A stretch of 64,000 bases of DNA, from positions 37,702-101,701 of the forward strand of contig CADCCB010000007.1 of the NCBI GenBank assembly GCA_902799905.1, written 5' to 3'. The position numbers and the translations under genes are program-made. Position 1 is the stretch's first letter, and each line of letters opens with the position of its first letter. The stretch comes from an uncultured Prevotellaceae bacterium (GTDB taxonomy: Bacteria; Bacteroidota; Bacteroidia; Bacteroidales; Bacteroidaceae). Below are positions 51,026 to 60,556 of the stretch, one piece after another. The notes under the pieces are model-generated. The model saw only the letters and a list, made by a program, of their open reading frames with translations, was not told where the DNA came from and did no database searches.

Positions 51026-52267
51026 ATGGAACAGAACATTCATGAAGAACAAATCTTAGTACGCATCACCGGTCAGGACCGCCCCGGACTGACCGCCTCA
51101 GTAATGGGAATATTGGCAAAATACGACGCACAGATTCTGGACATCGGCCAGGCCGACATCCACTCCACCCTGTCGCTCGGCATCCTTATCCGCATGGACG
51201 AGATGCACTCTGGACAGGTGATGAAGGAACTGCTGTTCAAGGCTACCGAACTGGGTATCAACATCGGCTTCTCGCCCATCAGCGATGATGAATACGAGGA
51301 CTGGGTGGGCCATCAGGGCAAGAACCGATACATCCTCATGGTCATGGGCCGACAGTTGGAGGCCAGACAGATAGAGGCGGCCACACGGGTGATTGCCGAC
51401 CAGGGCCTTAACATCGATGCCATCCGCCGCATGACAGGCCGTAAGAGCATCAAGAATCCTGGCAAGCATATCCGTGCCTGCATCGAGTTCTCACTTCGCG
51501 GCGAACCGCGTAACCGTCAGGAGATGCAGTCTAAGTTCATGAAACTATCATCGCAGATGGAGATTGACTTCTCGTTCCAGAAGGACGACATGTTCCGCCG
51601 CATGCGCCGTCTCATCTGTTTCGACATGGACTCAACGCTCATCCAGACCGAATGTATCGATGAACTTGCAGAGCGTGCAGGTGTGGGAGCCGAGGTCAGG
51701 GCTATTACAGAAAGTGCCATGCGTGGCGAGATAGACTTCAAAGAGAGTTTCACGCGCCGCGTGTCTTTGCTCAAAGGCCTTGACGTGAGTGTGATGCAGG
51801 ATATAGCCGAGCATCTGCCTATTACCGAAGGTGTAGACCGCCTGATGACTATACTAAAGAGGTGTGGCTACAAGATAGCCATCCTCAGCGGTGGTTTCAC
51901 GTACTTCGGCGAGCACCTGCAACGCAAATACGGCATCGACTATGTCTATGCCAACGAACTGGAGGTAGACGAGAACGGCAAACTGACTGGCCGCTACGTA
52001 GGCGAGATCGTTGACGGCCAGCGCAAGGCCGAACTGCTAAAACTCATCGCCCAAGTGGAGAAAGTGAACCTGGCACAGACCATCGCCGTTGGTGACGGTG
52101 CCAACGACCTGCCGATGATTAGTGAGGCGGGCCTCGGCATCGCCTTCCATGCCAAGCCCCGCGTAGTGGCAAACGCCAAACAATCCATCAACACCATCGG
52201 ACTGGATGGCGTACTATACTTCTTGGGCTTCAAGGATTCCTATCTCGGCGACCAAGGCAAACTATAA
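51026..52267 (+). CDS. serB: Phosphoserine phosphatase with ACT domains
   Basis: The 413-residue protein has two N-terminal ACT-type regions (VRITGQDRPGLTASVMGILA at the start) and a HAD phosphatase domain with CFDMDSTLIQTECIDELA, LSGGFTYFGEHL and VGDGANDLPMISEAG. It makes L-serine from phosphoserine in the cytosol, and the ACT part suggests amino-acid control. It follows the YjjG-like gene after 5 bases. Confidence 0.96.
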   Translation: MEQNIHEEQILVRITGQDRPGLTASVMGILAKYDAQILDIGQADIHSTLSLGILIRMDEMHSGQVMKELLFKATELGINIGFSPISDDEYEDWVGHQGKNRYILMVMGRQLEARQIEAATRVIADQGLNIDAIRRMTGRKSIKNPGKHIRACIEFSLRGEPRNRQEMQSKFMKLSSQMEIDFSFQKDDMFRRMRRLICFDMDSTLIQTECIDELAERAGVGAEVRAITESAMRGEIDFKESFTRRVSLLKGLDVSVMQDIAEHLPITEGVDRLMTILKRCGYKIAILSGGFTYFGEHLQRKYGIDYVYANELEVDENGKLTGRYVGEIVDGQRKAELLKLIAQVEKVNLAQTIAVGDGANDLPMISEAGLGIAFHAKPRVVANAKQSINTIGLDGVLYFLGFKDSYLGDQGKL

Positions 52268-53395
52268 TCCTATCCGTTTGGCCTCCAATTGTCGTGCCCG
52301 CTCTTCTGAAGCCCGTGAGAGTTCGCCCTTCAGATACATCTCAATAATCAGGGCAGCCATAGGGGCAGCAAGGTCTGCCCCAAAGCCGCCATGCTCAACA
52401 TATACGCTGACGGCTATCTTCGGATCGTTCATCGGCGCAAAAGCAATAAACACCGAGTGGTCGGCACCTGGATTCTCTACCGTGCCAGTCTTGCCACAGA
52501 TTGAATAAGTGGTACGAATAGCCGCAGCAGTACCACGCTCCACAGCGCGATGCATACCCTCTATAACAGGCGGATAAGCCTCTGGCAATACACGGGTCTG
52601 TCGTTTAGTCAGATAGCGCTTGTTCTTTGTATCTTTGTGAATATGGGGCACATAGAACCAGCCTCTGTTGGCAATAGTGACAGCAAGGTTACACAGTTGC
52701 AGAGGTGTACAGGTCACGTCCCCCTGCCCCATGCCTGCCCACCAGATGGTCTTTCCATCCCACCCCTGCGGGTAACGGCGGTTCAGGTAGTCGGCTCCTG
52801 CCAGCAAGCCCCCCTGTTCCCCCTCAATATCGATGTGCATGGGTCCGCCAAGGCCCATGCTTTGCATATATGAACGCCAGGTGGTAATGGCCTCGTCGCG
52901 TGTCTCATACATGAAGTCATCATTAATCATTGAAGCGAAAGTCATAAGGAACCAAGTATTGCACGACTGCGCCAGGGCATCTTGGAGATCTAACGGAGAA
53001 CGATGCTTATGACACCCCACACGAATGTTGCCATCGGTGATGCCCTCGTTGCACTCAACGGTGGTCTCTGGTGTGATGATGCCCTCTGAGAGAAGGGCCA
53101 GGGCCTGTGCCGTCTTGAAAGTGGAGCCTGGTGCAAGTGGGCGACCGATAGCCTGTCGGACATCATAGCCTGCCGGCGTATTGGTAGCGAGGCAGATAAT
53201 CTCGCCATTAGCGGGGTTGATGGCAACGATACTGCCAGTCTTACCCTTCAGCAGGCGTTCACCCAGATTCTGCAACAGCGGACGGAGCGTCAAAGCACCG
53301 TCCTTGGGCAACTCCTGCCCAAGGACGGATGTAGTGCATAACAGTAGCAGAAAGAACAAAAAACGTCTCATTATCTGTTGTCTGTATCCCTTCAT
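52262..53395 (-). CDS. Short penicillin-binding transpeptidase
   Basis: The 377-residue protein has a signal/anchor segment and then directly the transpeptidase domain: SxxK in APGSTFKTA, SxN in SCNTW and KTGT in CGKTGTVENP. Class B PBPs such as PBP2 or FtsI are about 600 residues and carry an N-terminal pedestal domain, which is missing here. It may be a specialised D,D-transpeptidase or a beta-lactam-interacting protein. The ATG overlaps the pepC stop (TAATG), which favours this start over the ATG at 53371. The gene ends overlapping the serB end by 6 bases. Confidence 0.85.
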   Translation of the reverse strand: MKGYRQQIMRRFLFFLLLLCTTSVLGQELPKDGALTLRPLLQNLGERLLKGKTGSIVAINPANGEIICLATNTPAGYDVRQAIGRPLAPGSTFKTAQALALLSEGIITPETTVECNEGITDGNIRVGCHKHRSPLDLQDALAQSCNTWFLMTFASMINDDFMYETRDEAITTWRSYMQSMGLGGPMHIDIEGEQGGLLAGADYLNRRYPQGWDGKTIWWAGMGQGDVTCTPLQLCNLAVTIANRGWFYVPHIHKDTKNKRYLTKRQTRVLPEAYPPVIEGMHRAVERGTAAAIRTTYSICGKTGTVENPGADHSVFIAFAPMNDPKIAVSVYVEHGGFGADLAAPMAALIIEMYLKGELSRASEERARQLEAKRIGL

Positions 53396-54798
53396 TATTC
53401 ATCGAACCCGAACAGCGGGTCTTCAGGCACCACCATGACAGGCTTCGTCTGCCAGGCTTTCATGATACGCTCAGGCACAAATTGGTTGGGCACGACGAGT
53501 CGGAACATATACTCGCGGAACCAGCGGTCGGTCATAATCAGACAACCCTGCTGTCCCCACGCAGCACCCCATGAGTTCTCCACCTTCCACTTGGTAGCCT
53601 TGCCCTCCTTGTCGAGGTCGACAGCCGTGAGGGTCATGGCATGCGTAGAACCGCTGTCAAAAGTAGAGATACGCTGTGCCTTGTCCATGCCGAAAGAGGT
53701 GCCGAAGAGCGAGGCATAGTCAAAGTTCTCCGTATCGGCATAGCCGCGCTTGCGGTCGAGCATCTTGCCTACATCGTAACTGCTGTAGAGTTTATGCCCA
53801 GCACGCAGGGCATCGATAGCCATTGCCTCAATGTCGTCCATGGGCAGGTTCACGTATTTCCAGTTATGGCCATCGTAGGTGTGACGGTCAAATTCCACCT
53901 CATAAGTCTTGTAGTACTCACGACGCGGGTCGTTCATCACCATGATAAAGGTACCATTGAGCGGTTGACCCACCACCTCCTGGTAGAATGACTTGGGCGT
54001 GTACTCCTTTGGCTCGCCTACGGTCTTTCCTTTCTCGTTCTTGAAGGCGTAGGTGAACTTTGCCGGCGGCTCGCCAATGGTGTAGACAAGCATGTGGTAG
54101 ATCTGTCCGAGCATCACCGTCTTGGCCTTCTCGATGTCAGCAGTCTTCTTGCCCTGCTGCACCATCTCACGCAGTTGCAGCCCGAACTCACGCAATTTCG
54201 AGGCTATCAAGGCACGAGCCTTCGACGTGTTATCACTCGAGAACGACTCCGGCATCACCTCGCGAGGCACCAGACCGTATTTCTCCGTCAGGTCGGCCAC
54301 ACCGCAGAAGGTGCCGCCATCGTTGATGGGATAGTGGAAAAAGAACTGCACACGCTGGTCATCGATAGGTTTCTTACCCGTATCCACACATCCCTGCAGC
54401 ATCAGGTTTGCCTTCTCAAGTTGATCCCAGAAGAAGAGATGGGCCTGCGAGAACTCCACCGTCAGCGAGTCGGTACGCAGGTTGAAGTCACCACGCAGCA
54501 CGTTCATACCGCTGAACATCCAGCATCGGCCTGACGATTTCTGATCAGTAATCGACTGCTTCTTCGTCTCAATACTGAAGTGCGTGTCCAGCGCACGGGC
54601 ATTCTGGTGATTACGAGCCAAGTCATCAATTGCATTGGCGGCCATGGCGTTCTGTATCGCACGGTCCTGTGGCTGTGGAGCGTTGGAGGACTCTATTTGG
54701 CGGAGCATCTGTTCGCTGATGCCCCCGTTGCCTGTCTGTGCCGTAGCACCAACGGCAAGGAACAGGCTGAAGGATAATAGCACTTTTTTCATAGTCAT
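53395..54798 (-). CDS. pepC: Exported C1 cysteine aminopeptidase (PepC/bleomycin hydrolase family)
   Basis: The 467-residue protein has a signal peptide (to GATAQ) and the papain-like triad: Cys in QKSSGRCWMFSG, His in GSTHAMTLTAVD and Asn in VENSWGAAWG. The length fits the bleomycin-hydrolase group, but the export signal is a Bacteroidota trait; such enzymes trim peptides in the periplasm. It is translationally coupled to the short PBP gene. A TATCTTTGC element lies at 54822-54814 on the minus strand. Confidence 0.93.
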   Translation of the reverse strand: MTMKKVLLSFSLFLAVGATAQTGNGGISEQMLRQIESSNAPQPQDRAIQNAMAANAIDDLARNHQNARALDTHFSIETKKQSITDQKSSGRCWMFSGMNVLRGDFNLRTDSLTVEFSQAHLFFWDQLEKANLMLQGCVDTGKKPIDDQRVQFFFHYPINDGGTFCGVADLTEKYGLVPREVMPESFSSDNTSKARALIASKLREFGLQLREMVQQGKKTADIEKAKTVMLGQIYHMLVYTIGEPPAKFTYAFKNEKGKTVGEPKEYTPKSFYQEVVGQPLNGTFIMVMNDPRREYYKTYEVEFDRHTYDGHNWKYVNLPMDDIEAMAIDALRAGHKLYSSYDVGKMLDRKRGYADTENFDYASLFGTSFGMDKAQRISTFDSGSTHAMTLTAVDLDKEGKATKWKVENSWGAAWGQQGCLIMTDRWFREYMFRLVVPNQFVPERIMKAWQTKPVMVVPEDPLFGFDE

Positions 54799-54885
54799 AA
54801 AATCTTATTGAGTGCAAAGATACGATTTTTTTTGCATATCTCATCATTTTATGGAAAAGAATGGAGAAAAATTCATAACTTTGAA

Positions 54886-54970
54886 CTTCGTTCTTAGATA
54901 CTTGCGTTCGGAAATAAAAAAGAAATGGTCATTTCTTTTTGTATTTCGCTCACTTATTCGTATCTTTGCA
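54886..54970 (+). promoter_or_regulatory. Two-box promoter module of clpS
   Basis: Box 1 (54886-54914, begins CTTCGTTCTTAGATACT and ends CGTTCGGAAA), a spacer holding the palindrome AAAAAGAAAT-GGTC-ATTTCTTTTT, and box 2 (54944-54970, begins TTTCGCTCACTTATTCG). Box 2 contains the -7 element TATCTTTGC, with a -33 TTTG at 54938-54941 and 19-nt spacing. The same two boxes lie before the M48 protease gene. Transcripts would start within a few bases of the ATG. Confidence 0.85.
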
Positions 54971-54976
54971 CCCACT

Positions 54977-55282
54977 ATGCCACAGGAACAATCATCCGTC
55001 AAGGAACGTGAGCGCACAGGGCTGAAGGAGCCAAGGCGCTATAAGGTGACCATCTTCAACGACGACTTCACCACCATGGAGTTTGTCGTGAAGATATTAG
55101 TGGAAGTATTTTACAAAAGCAAGGCAGAGGCAGAGACGCTGATGCTGCAGGTGCACCACTCCGACAAGGCTGTGGTGGGCATCTACAGTTACGACATAGC
55201 CACGTCGAAGGTGCGCAAGGCCACCAATATGGCCCGCGAGGCTGGCTTTCCGTTGCGTCTTACCGTTGAACCGATGGAATAA
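54977..55282 (+). CDS. clpS: ClpS N-degron adaptor
   Basis: The 101-residue protein has the N-recognin pocket motifs NDDFTTMEFVV and LMLQVHHSDKAVVG. It binds proteins with destabilising N-terminal residues (Leu, Phe, Trp, Tyr) and hands them to ClpA. The promoter -7 box fixes the start at 54977, leaving a leader of only a few bases. It is first of the clpS-clpA-aat operon. Confidence 0.95.
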   Translation: MPQEQSSVKERERTGLKEPRRYKVTIFNDDFTTMEFVVKILVEVFYKSKAEAETLMLQVHHSDKAVVGIYSYDIATSKVRKATNMAREAGFPLRLTVEPME

Positions 55283-55285
55283 ATT

Positions 55286-57502
55286 ATGGCAGAGATAAAA
55301 CAGACAGAACGCGCCTTACGGGTGCTGAACGACACGATGAAGTGCTGCAAGGACTACAGACATGAGTTCATCATGCCTGAGCACCTTCTGATGGTCCTCG
55401 TCGATGACTTCAACTTCAGTAAGGCCCTGAACATATTCTATCCGATTGAGGAGTTTACAGAACGGTTGGAGGACTACTTGGAGACTATCGAGACGGTGCC
55501 CGAGGAAAGCCCTTACAAGGCTGAGGCATCCGAACAGATGGGCAAGGTGATCGAGATTGCCTGCCAGCAAGTGCTCACCAGTAGTGCCAAGGCATTAGAC
55601 ATCCCCCATCTGGTGATGGGCATTCTATACCTGGAGGAGTCGTGGGCCTGTTATCTGCTGAAAGATGCGCTGGGCGACAAGGAGAGCAACTTCATCAGCG
55701 AACTTGTGAGTTTCTGTGAGTTTGAGGACCACTTGGAGGAAGAGACGGGCGAACAGAAGCCGGAGGCTGCCTGGCGCCGACTGGTCACCTGCATGAACGA
55801 TGTACTCGACCAGAAGAACCCGCTCATAGGACGCGAGACAGAACTAGAGCGAACCATACAGGTGCTCTGTCGCCGTGACAAGAACAATCCGCTGCACATT
55901 GGCGAGCCTGGCGTGGGCAAGACGGCTCTTGTCTACGGACTGGCAGCCCGCATCGAGCGTGGCGAGGTGCCTGAACGTCTGCAAGGCAGTCGCATCTATA
56001 TGCTAGACCTCGGCACCATGCTGGCTGGCACGCAATATCGCGGCGATTTTGAGAAACGCATCAAGCAGGTGATGGACGGTATCTCAGAAGAGAGCACCAA
56101 CAACATCGTCTATATCGACGAGATACACAACCTCGTGGGGGCAGGTGCCGTGGGTGAAAGCAGCATGGATGCCTCCAACATGCTCAAGCCCTACCTGGAG
56201 CGAGGCGACCTGCGCTTCATCGGTTCTACGACCTATGAGGAGTACAACCGTTATTTCTCCAAGTCGAAAGGCTTGGTACGCCGTTTCCAGCAGATTGACA
56301 TCCTTGAGCCAAGCGTTGAGGACACCATCCATATCCTACAGCAACTGCGCCCCAGATACGAAGAGTTCCACCATGTAACCTATGACGACGAGGCCATCCG
56401 CTTCGCCGTAGAGGCCAGCGCGAAATATGTGAACGACCGCTTCCTGCCCGACAAGGCCATCGACCTCATCGACGAAGCGGGAGCCGCAGCAGAAATCGTG
56501 TCTGACGGTTCCCCCGTCAGCATCACCAAGTCCCACATCGCCGATGTTCTGGCGAAGACCTGCAAGGTGGATGCGCTGGCTGTGGCCGAAGAGAACGACT
56601 ACGAGCGACTGGAGAGCCTTTCGCCTCGCATGCTCTCGCAGATCTACGGACAGGATGAAGCCATCCGTCAGGTGGTAGAGTCGGTACAGATGTCGCGGGC
56701 AGGCCTGCTCGACGACAACAAGCCATTGGCATCGCTGCTTTTCGTCGGACCTACAGGCGTGGGCAAGACAGAGGTGGCACGGGTGCTGGCAAAAGAGTTA
56801 GGCATCGAACTGGTACGCTTCGACATGAGCGAATACACGGAGAAACATACTGTGGCCAAACTCATCGGCTCACCCGCTGGCTACGTGGGCTACGAGGACG
56901 GCGGACTGCTGACCGATGCCATCCGCAAGACCCCCAACTGCGTGCTGCTGCTCGATGAGATAGAGAAGGCGCATCAGGACATCTACAACATCCTGCTACA
57001 AGTGATGGACTACGCCCGACTGACTGACAACAAGGGACGCAAGGCCGACTTCCGCAACGTCATTCTCATCATGACCTCGAATGCAGGGGCACAATATGCA
57101 GGACAAGCCAGCGTTGGCTTTACGGGCAATGTGAGCCGTGGCGAGGCTATGCTGAAACAGGTGAAGCGAACCTTCAAGCCCGAATTCATCAACCGCCTCA
57201 GCGGCACGGTGGTCTTCAACGACATGGACCGCCAGATGGCCACCCTCATCCTGCAGAAGAAACTGCGCGAACTACAGGAGAAACTGACGGCTCGCAAAGT
57301 GGAGATGGAACTGAGTGGCGAGGCTTTCGAGCAACTGCTCAACGAGGGATTCACCCGCGATTATGGTGCCCGCGAGATGGACCGTATCATCTCCCAGCGC
57401 CTGAAGCCTCTGCTCATGCGCGAGATTCTCTTCGGCAGCCTGAAGCAAGGCGGCAAGGTGACTGTTGGAATTGAGAATAAGGAACTAAGAATTATTCATT
57501 AA
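55286..57502 (+). CDS. clpA: ClpA AAA+ unfoldase
   Basis: The 738-residue protein has a Clp-N domain, AAA+ module 1 ([24 protein letters not shown]) and module 2 ([23 protein letters not shown], sensor TSNAGA). The loop ASVGF near residue 610 is the ClpP-binding tripeptide region. It unfolds substrates into ClpP. It starts 3 bases after clpS and ends 4 bases before aat. Confidence 0.95.
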   Translation: MAEIKQTERALRVLNDTMKCCKDYRHEFIMPEHLLMVLVDDFNFSKALNIFYPIEEFTERLEDYLETIETVPEESPYKAEASEQMGKVIEIACQQVLTSSAKALDIPHLVMGILYLEESWACYLLKDALGDKESNFISELVSFCEFEDHLEEETGEQKPEAAWRRLVTCMNDVLDQKNPLIGRETELERTIQVLCRRDKNNPLHIGEPGVGKTALVYGLAARIERGEVPERLQGSRIYMLDLGTMLAGTQYRGDFEKRIKQVMDGISEESTNNIVYIDEIHNLVGAGAVGESSMDASNMLKPYLERGDLRFIGSTTYEEYNRYFSKSKGLVRRFQQIDILEPSVEDTIHILQQLRPRYEEFHHVTYDDEAIRFAVEASAKYVNDRFLPDKAIDLIDEAGAAAEIVSDGSPVSITKSHIADVLAKTCKVDALAVAEENDYERLESLSPRMLSQIYGQDEAIRQVVESVQMSRAGLLDDNKPLASLLFVGPTGVGKTEVARVLAKELGIELVRFDMSEYTEKHTVAKLIGSPAGYVGYEDGGLLTDAIRKTPNCVLLLDEIEKAHQDIYNILLQVMDYARLTDNKGRKADFRNVILIMTSNAGAQYAGQASVGFTGNVSRGEAMLKQVKRTFKPEFINRLSGTVVFNDMDRQMATLILQKKLRELQEKLTARKVEMELSGEAFEQLLNEGFTRDYGAREMDRIISQRLKPLLMREILFGSLKQGGKVTVGIENKELRIIH

Positions 57503-57506
57503 GAAG

Positions 57507-58184
57507 ATGCCTGTTTTCCAACTTGACGACGAACTCTGGTTCCCAGACCCCCGACTGGCTGAAGGCGACGAAGGGTGCCTGGCTGTAGGCGGCGACCTCA
57601 GCGTCGACCGTCTGCTGCTGGCCTACCAGCATGGCATCTTCCCTTGGTACTCGTTCCGCGACAACGACCAGCCCGTGTGGTACTGTCCCAAAAAGCGCTT
57701 CGTCATCTTCCCCGACGAGATTCATGTCTCCCACTCCATGCGTACCTTAATTAATAAGGGCAGATATATGTGCACCATCAATGAGGATTTCGATGGCGTC
57801 ATCCACAACTGCAGCCAACTGCGCTACGACGAGGAAGGGGCTTGGCTGGGCGAAGACATCATCCGTGCCTATACCGAGATGCATCGCCAGGGCTTCGCGG
57901 TGAGCGTCGAGACGTGGGACACTCAGATGCCTCCTGACAGGCCCGACGTGCCAGGACGACTTGTGGGAGGCCTCTATGGCGTCAACATCGGCTCCGCATT
58001 CTTTGGCGAGAGCATGTTCTCGCTGGTGCCCAGCGGTTCCAAAATGGCCCTTATCTACCTGGCCTATACCATGAAGCACCTGGGCGGTAGCCTCATCGAC
58101 TGCCAACTGAAAACCGCCCATCTCGAATCGATGGGCGGTCGCTACATCTCCTATGAGGAGTATATGAGGCTCATCAGGCAATGA
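57507..58184 (+). CDS. aat: Leucyl/phenylalanyl-tRNA-protein transferase
   Basis: The 225-residue protein carries the family stretches VGGDLSVDRLLLAYQHGIFPWY, GGLYGVNIGSAFFGESMFS and LGGSLIDCQL (landmarks). It attaches Leu or Phe to proteins with N-terminal Lys or Arg, creating the degron that ClpS reads. Its place behind clpS-clpA puts the whole pathway except clpP in one operon. Confidence 0.96.
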   Translation: MPVFQLDDELWFPDPRLAEGDEGCLAVGGDLSVDRLLLAYQHGIFPWYSFRDNDQPVWYCPKKRFVIFPDEIHVSHSMRTLINKGRYMCTINEDFDGVIHNCSQLRYDEEGAWLGEDIIRAYTEMHRQGFAVSVETWDTQMPPDRPDVPGRLVGGLYGVNIGSAFFGESMFSLVPSGSKMALIYLAYTMKHLGGSLIDCQLKTAHLESMGGRYISYEEYMRLIRQ

Positions 58185-58197
58185 GCCGAAAAAACGG

Positions 58198-59067
58198 TTA
58201 CTTCTTCTTTGATGACACCTTGATGGTCTTGGTGGTCTTCTTCGTAGTCGTAGTCGTGGCCTTGGGCTTATAGTACTTCAAGGCCTCGGGCATCCATCCC
58301 TGGATATCCTGAATACGCTTCTCGTCTGAGGGGTGATCGCTGAAGAGGCTGTTGCTGCTGTTGCCCTGGGCTGCCATGCGTTGCCAAAAGGTCAGAGCAA
58401 CCTGCGGGTCGTAACCAGCCATAGCGGCAAAGATTAGTCCCATGTGGTCAGCCTCACTCTCCTGTTTACGCGAGAAGCCTGAAGTCCAGAGTTGACCGCC
58501 CAACGACTGTCCGAGGGCGATGAGTTGCTGCGTGCCCTCGCTGACACCCGCTCCCTGGATCACGGCACCCAGAAGAGCCGTACCGTATTGGTTCTTGTAT
58601 TCGTTGCTCAGTCGCTCGGCAGAGTGCTTCGCCACAGCATGTGCTATCTCGTGACCCAGCACGATGGCCAGCGAGGCCTCGTTCTGCGTCACCGGTAGCA
58701 GGCCCTCATAGACCACAATCTTACCGCCAGGCATACACCAGGCATTCACTTGGCTGTCCTGCACCAGATTAAACTCCCATGCATAGTTCGACACCTCCGA
58801 GCCCATGCCGTTGGCATTCAGGTAACTCACCACGGCATTGGCCAGGTTCTGCCCTACCCGCTTCACCATTGCCGTATTGGTGGCATTGGTCGAAGCCTTC
58901 GCACTCTGCATGTACTGCTGATACTGCTGGTTCGACAGGCTGAGCACATCGCCGTCGCTCACCAGTAGAGTCTGCTTGCGCCCTGTGATGGGCACCGTCG
59001 ATGTAGTGCCACAGCCAACCAGAATGGCTGCCACCAGCGACATCACAAATAACTTTATTGCTTTCAT
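58198..59067 (-). CDS. M48 family metallopeptidase lipoprotein
   Basis: The 289-residue lipoprotein (lipobox VGCG, Cys19) has the zinc motif HEIAHAVAKH and the downstream glutamate in QESEADHMG. It resembles the LoiP/BepA-like periplasmic proteases that clear misfolded outer-membrane proteins. The C-terminus is a Lys/Thr-rich tail. Its promoter shares both boxes with that of clpS. It converges with aat. Confidence 0.93.
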   Translation of the reverse strand: MKAIKLFVMSLVAAILVGCGTTSTVPITGRKQTLLVSDGDVLSLSNQQYQQYMQSAKASTNATNTAMVKRVGQNLANAVVSYLNANGMGSEVSNYAWEFNLVQDSQVNAWCMPGGKIVVYEGLLPVTQNEASLAIVLGHEIAHAVAKHSAERLSNEYKNQYGTALLGAVIQGAGVSEGTQQLIALGQSLGGQLWTSGFSRKQESEADHMGLIFAAMAGYDPQVALTFWQRMAAQGNSSNSLFSDHPSDEKRIQDIQGWMPEALKYYKPKATTTTTKKTTKTIKVSSKKK

Positions 59068-59093
59068 AGATGATATTGATTGATTAAAACTGA

Positions 59094-59168
59094 TGCAAAG
59101 ATACGAATAAGTGAGCGAAAAACCAAATATATTTGAGTTTTTCCGAACGAGAGTATCTTAGAACGAAG
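59094..59168 (-). promoter_or_regulatory. Two-box promoter module of the M48 protease gene
   Basis: Box 1 (59168-59140) differs from clpS box 1 at about three of 29 positions, and box 2 (59120-59094) is identical over 27 positions, including the -7 TATCTTTGC. The spacer is 19 nt (29 in clpS), one helical turn less, and also holds a palindrome (CAAATATATTTG). TTTG lies at 59127-59124. Confidence 0.85.
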
Positions 59169-59202
59169 AAAAAAAGATGCCTCCTTCGCAGGAAGCATCT
59201 CC
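59168..59202 (-). terminator. Terminator after the small secreted protein gene
   Basis: On the minus strand GATGCTTCCT and AGGAGGCATC form a stem around GCGA, followed by seven T. Confidence 0.9.
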
Positions 59203-59238
59203 ATTTTATTCTTCAATCGTTTAACTTACACCTTTGAC

Positions 59239-59601
59239 TTACTTCAGTCCACGGTTGTGGAGCGTGACGTTCAGCAGCATCAGATAAGTCTTGTACTGCT
59301 TCTCAGTGAGCACGTAACGCATGTAGCGCACGTCCTTCTTCACGGCCTTGTCCACCATATCGGCACGCTCGTCATCCTTGGCGTAGGCTGCCAGCATCAT
59401 CTCATCGCAGAAAGCATTGTGGATGTCCTGTACAACCTCCATCTGGTCATTGTTCAGACCCAGGGTGACTGCCAACGAACGAATATTGACTGTCATGTCG
59501 TAGGCCTCTACTTTAGCCATTGAATTGGTGTTCTCGTTCTCTGCAAACGACATCGTCGTCATTGCGAACATGGCTACAACCATCAAAACAATCTTTTTCA
59601 T
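59239..59601 (-). CDS. Small secreted protein, unknown
   Basis: The 120-residue protein has a clear signal peptide (MKKIVLMVVAMFAMTTMSFA) and a helical mature part with an LTEKQYKTY segment reminiscent of Spy/CpxP-type LTxxQ motifs, though too weak to assign. It has a TACCTTTGC element (59747-59739), a leader of about 130 nt and its own terminator. It lies among proteostasis genes, so a periplasmic stress role is conceivable. Confidence 0.7.
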   Translation of the reverse strand: MKKIVLMVVAMFAMTTMSFAENENTNSMAKVEAYDMTVNIRSLAVTLGLNNDQMEVVQDIHNAFCDEMMLAAYAKDDERADMVDKAVKKDVRYMRYVLTEKQYKTYLMLLNVTLHNRGLK

Positions 59602-59918
59602 ACTCTTTTTCCTTTCTTTTCTTTACTCGGAGCCATCAAATGTTTGTGTTATCCTTTAATCTTTACTCTTTTAAGGCCCCTACCTTATTATATATTGATG
59701 TTATCCTTTGTCTCCAGGAATTGTTTCCTTTTGACGGTGCAAAGGTACGGCGTTTTTCACAACCGGCAAAGAAAAACAGATTGCCGTGTGCGTAAACAGC
59801 CCTTTTTGTTGATGAAAGTCAAAGAATCGTACCATTACAGAAAATAATCCCTCCGACGCGGATATAAGGCAAAGCACCATGACGCCAGTTCTCATTGGCA
59901 GCGCAAAAAATAATCCAT
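59602..59918. other. Gene-free spacer before the slyD-like gene
   Basis: It holds the leader and promoter element of the small secreted protein gene (minus strand) and two copies of TGTTATCCTTT about 50 bp apart. A weak reading frame on the minus strand (59701-60006) lacks codon-like character and crosses the slyD promoter. Confidence 0.6.
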
Positions 59919-59955
59919 TACCTTTGCATTTCGCTCTTTTTTTCGTAATTTTGCA
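59919..59955 (+). promoter_or_regulatory. Tandem promoter elements of the slyD-like gene
   Basis: TACCTTTGC (59919-59927) also supplies the TTTG (59923-59926) of a second promoter with TAATTTTGC at 59946-59954 (19-nt spacing). The stretch 59929-59955 agrees with box 2 of the clpS module at about 22 of 27 positions. Confidence 0.75.
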
Positions 59956-59980
59956 GCCAGAATGATAAATCAATAAGATT

Positions 59981-60556
59981 ATGGACAACAAACAGAGCAA
60001 ATACATCAGCGTGAGTTACAAACTCTACTCCATCGATGCCAAAGACGGGAAGCATCTGGAAGAAGAGACCGAACAGGGCCGCCCGTTCAAGTTCATCAGC
60101 GGCTTCGGCTTCACCCACGACAGTTTTGAGCAACAGATCATCGACCTGGAGCCAGGCACGAATTTCGACTTTACGCTCCAGCCCTCAGAGGCCTTTGGCG
60201 ACTATTATGAGGAGGGAGTACACAAGATGCCACGCGAGGATTTCTTCATCGACGGCAAGTTCGATGGCGCTCGCATATACCCTGGAGCCATCATCACGCT
60301 GCTTGGCGAGGACGAGAAACGACTGATGGCCCGTGTCGTCAAGATAGAGGACGACGGCGTCACGCTCGATGCCAATCATCCCCTGGCAGGCAAGTCCCTG
60401 CAGTTCGTGGGTACCGTCCTTGAAAGCCGCGATGCTACTAACGAGGAAATCCAGGCCCTGCTGAACCGCATGAGTCATTCGTGTGGCGGATGTGGCGGCT
60501 GTGGTGGCGACTGCGATAGCGACGGCTGTGGCGGTGACTGCGGATGCAAGGGTTAA
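59981..60556 (+). CDS. SlyD-like FKBP peptidylprolyl isomerase
   Basis: The 191-residue cytosolic protein has an FKBP domain with an inserted IF chaperone flap (DFTLQPSEAFGDYYEEG is the family start of the flap) and a Cys/Gly/Asp-rich tail (CGGCGGCGGDCDSDGCGG), which in SlyD binds nickel and other metals. It catalyses prolyl isomerisation and holds unfolded chains. Usual SlyD tails are His-rich; this one is Cys-rich. Confidence 0.9.
   Translation: MDNKQSKYISVSYKLYSIDAKDGKHLEEETEQGRPFKFISGFGFTHDSFEQQIIDLEPGTNFDFTLQPSEAFGDYYEEGVHKMPREDFFIDGKFDGARIYPGAIITLLGEDEKRLMARVVKIEDDGVTLDANHPLAGKSLQFVGTVLESRDATNEEIQALLNRMSHSCGGCGGCGGDCDSDGCGGDCGCKG

Noticed and set aside
59701-60006. 101-codon minus-strand frame before the slyD-like gene
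   Set aside because: It crosses two strong plus-strand promoter elements, has no codon character of the neighbouring genes and no promoter of its own.
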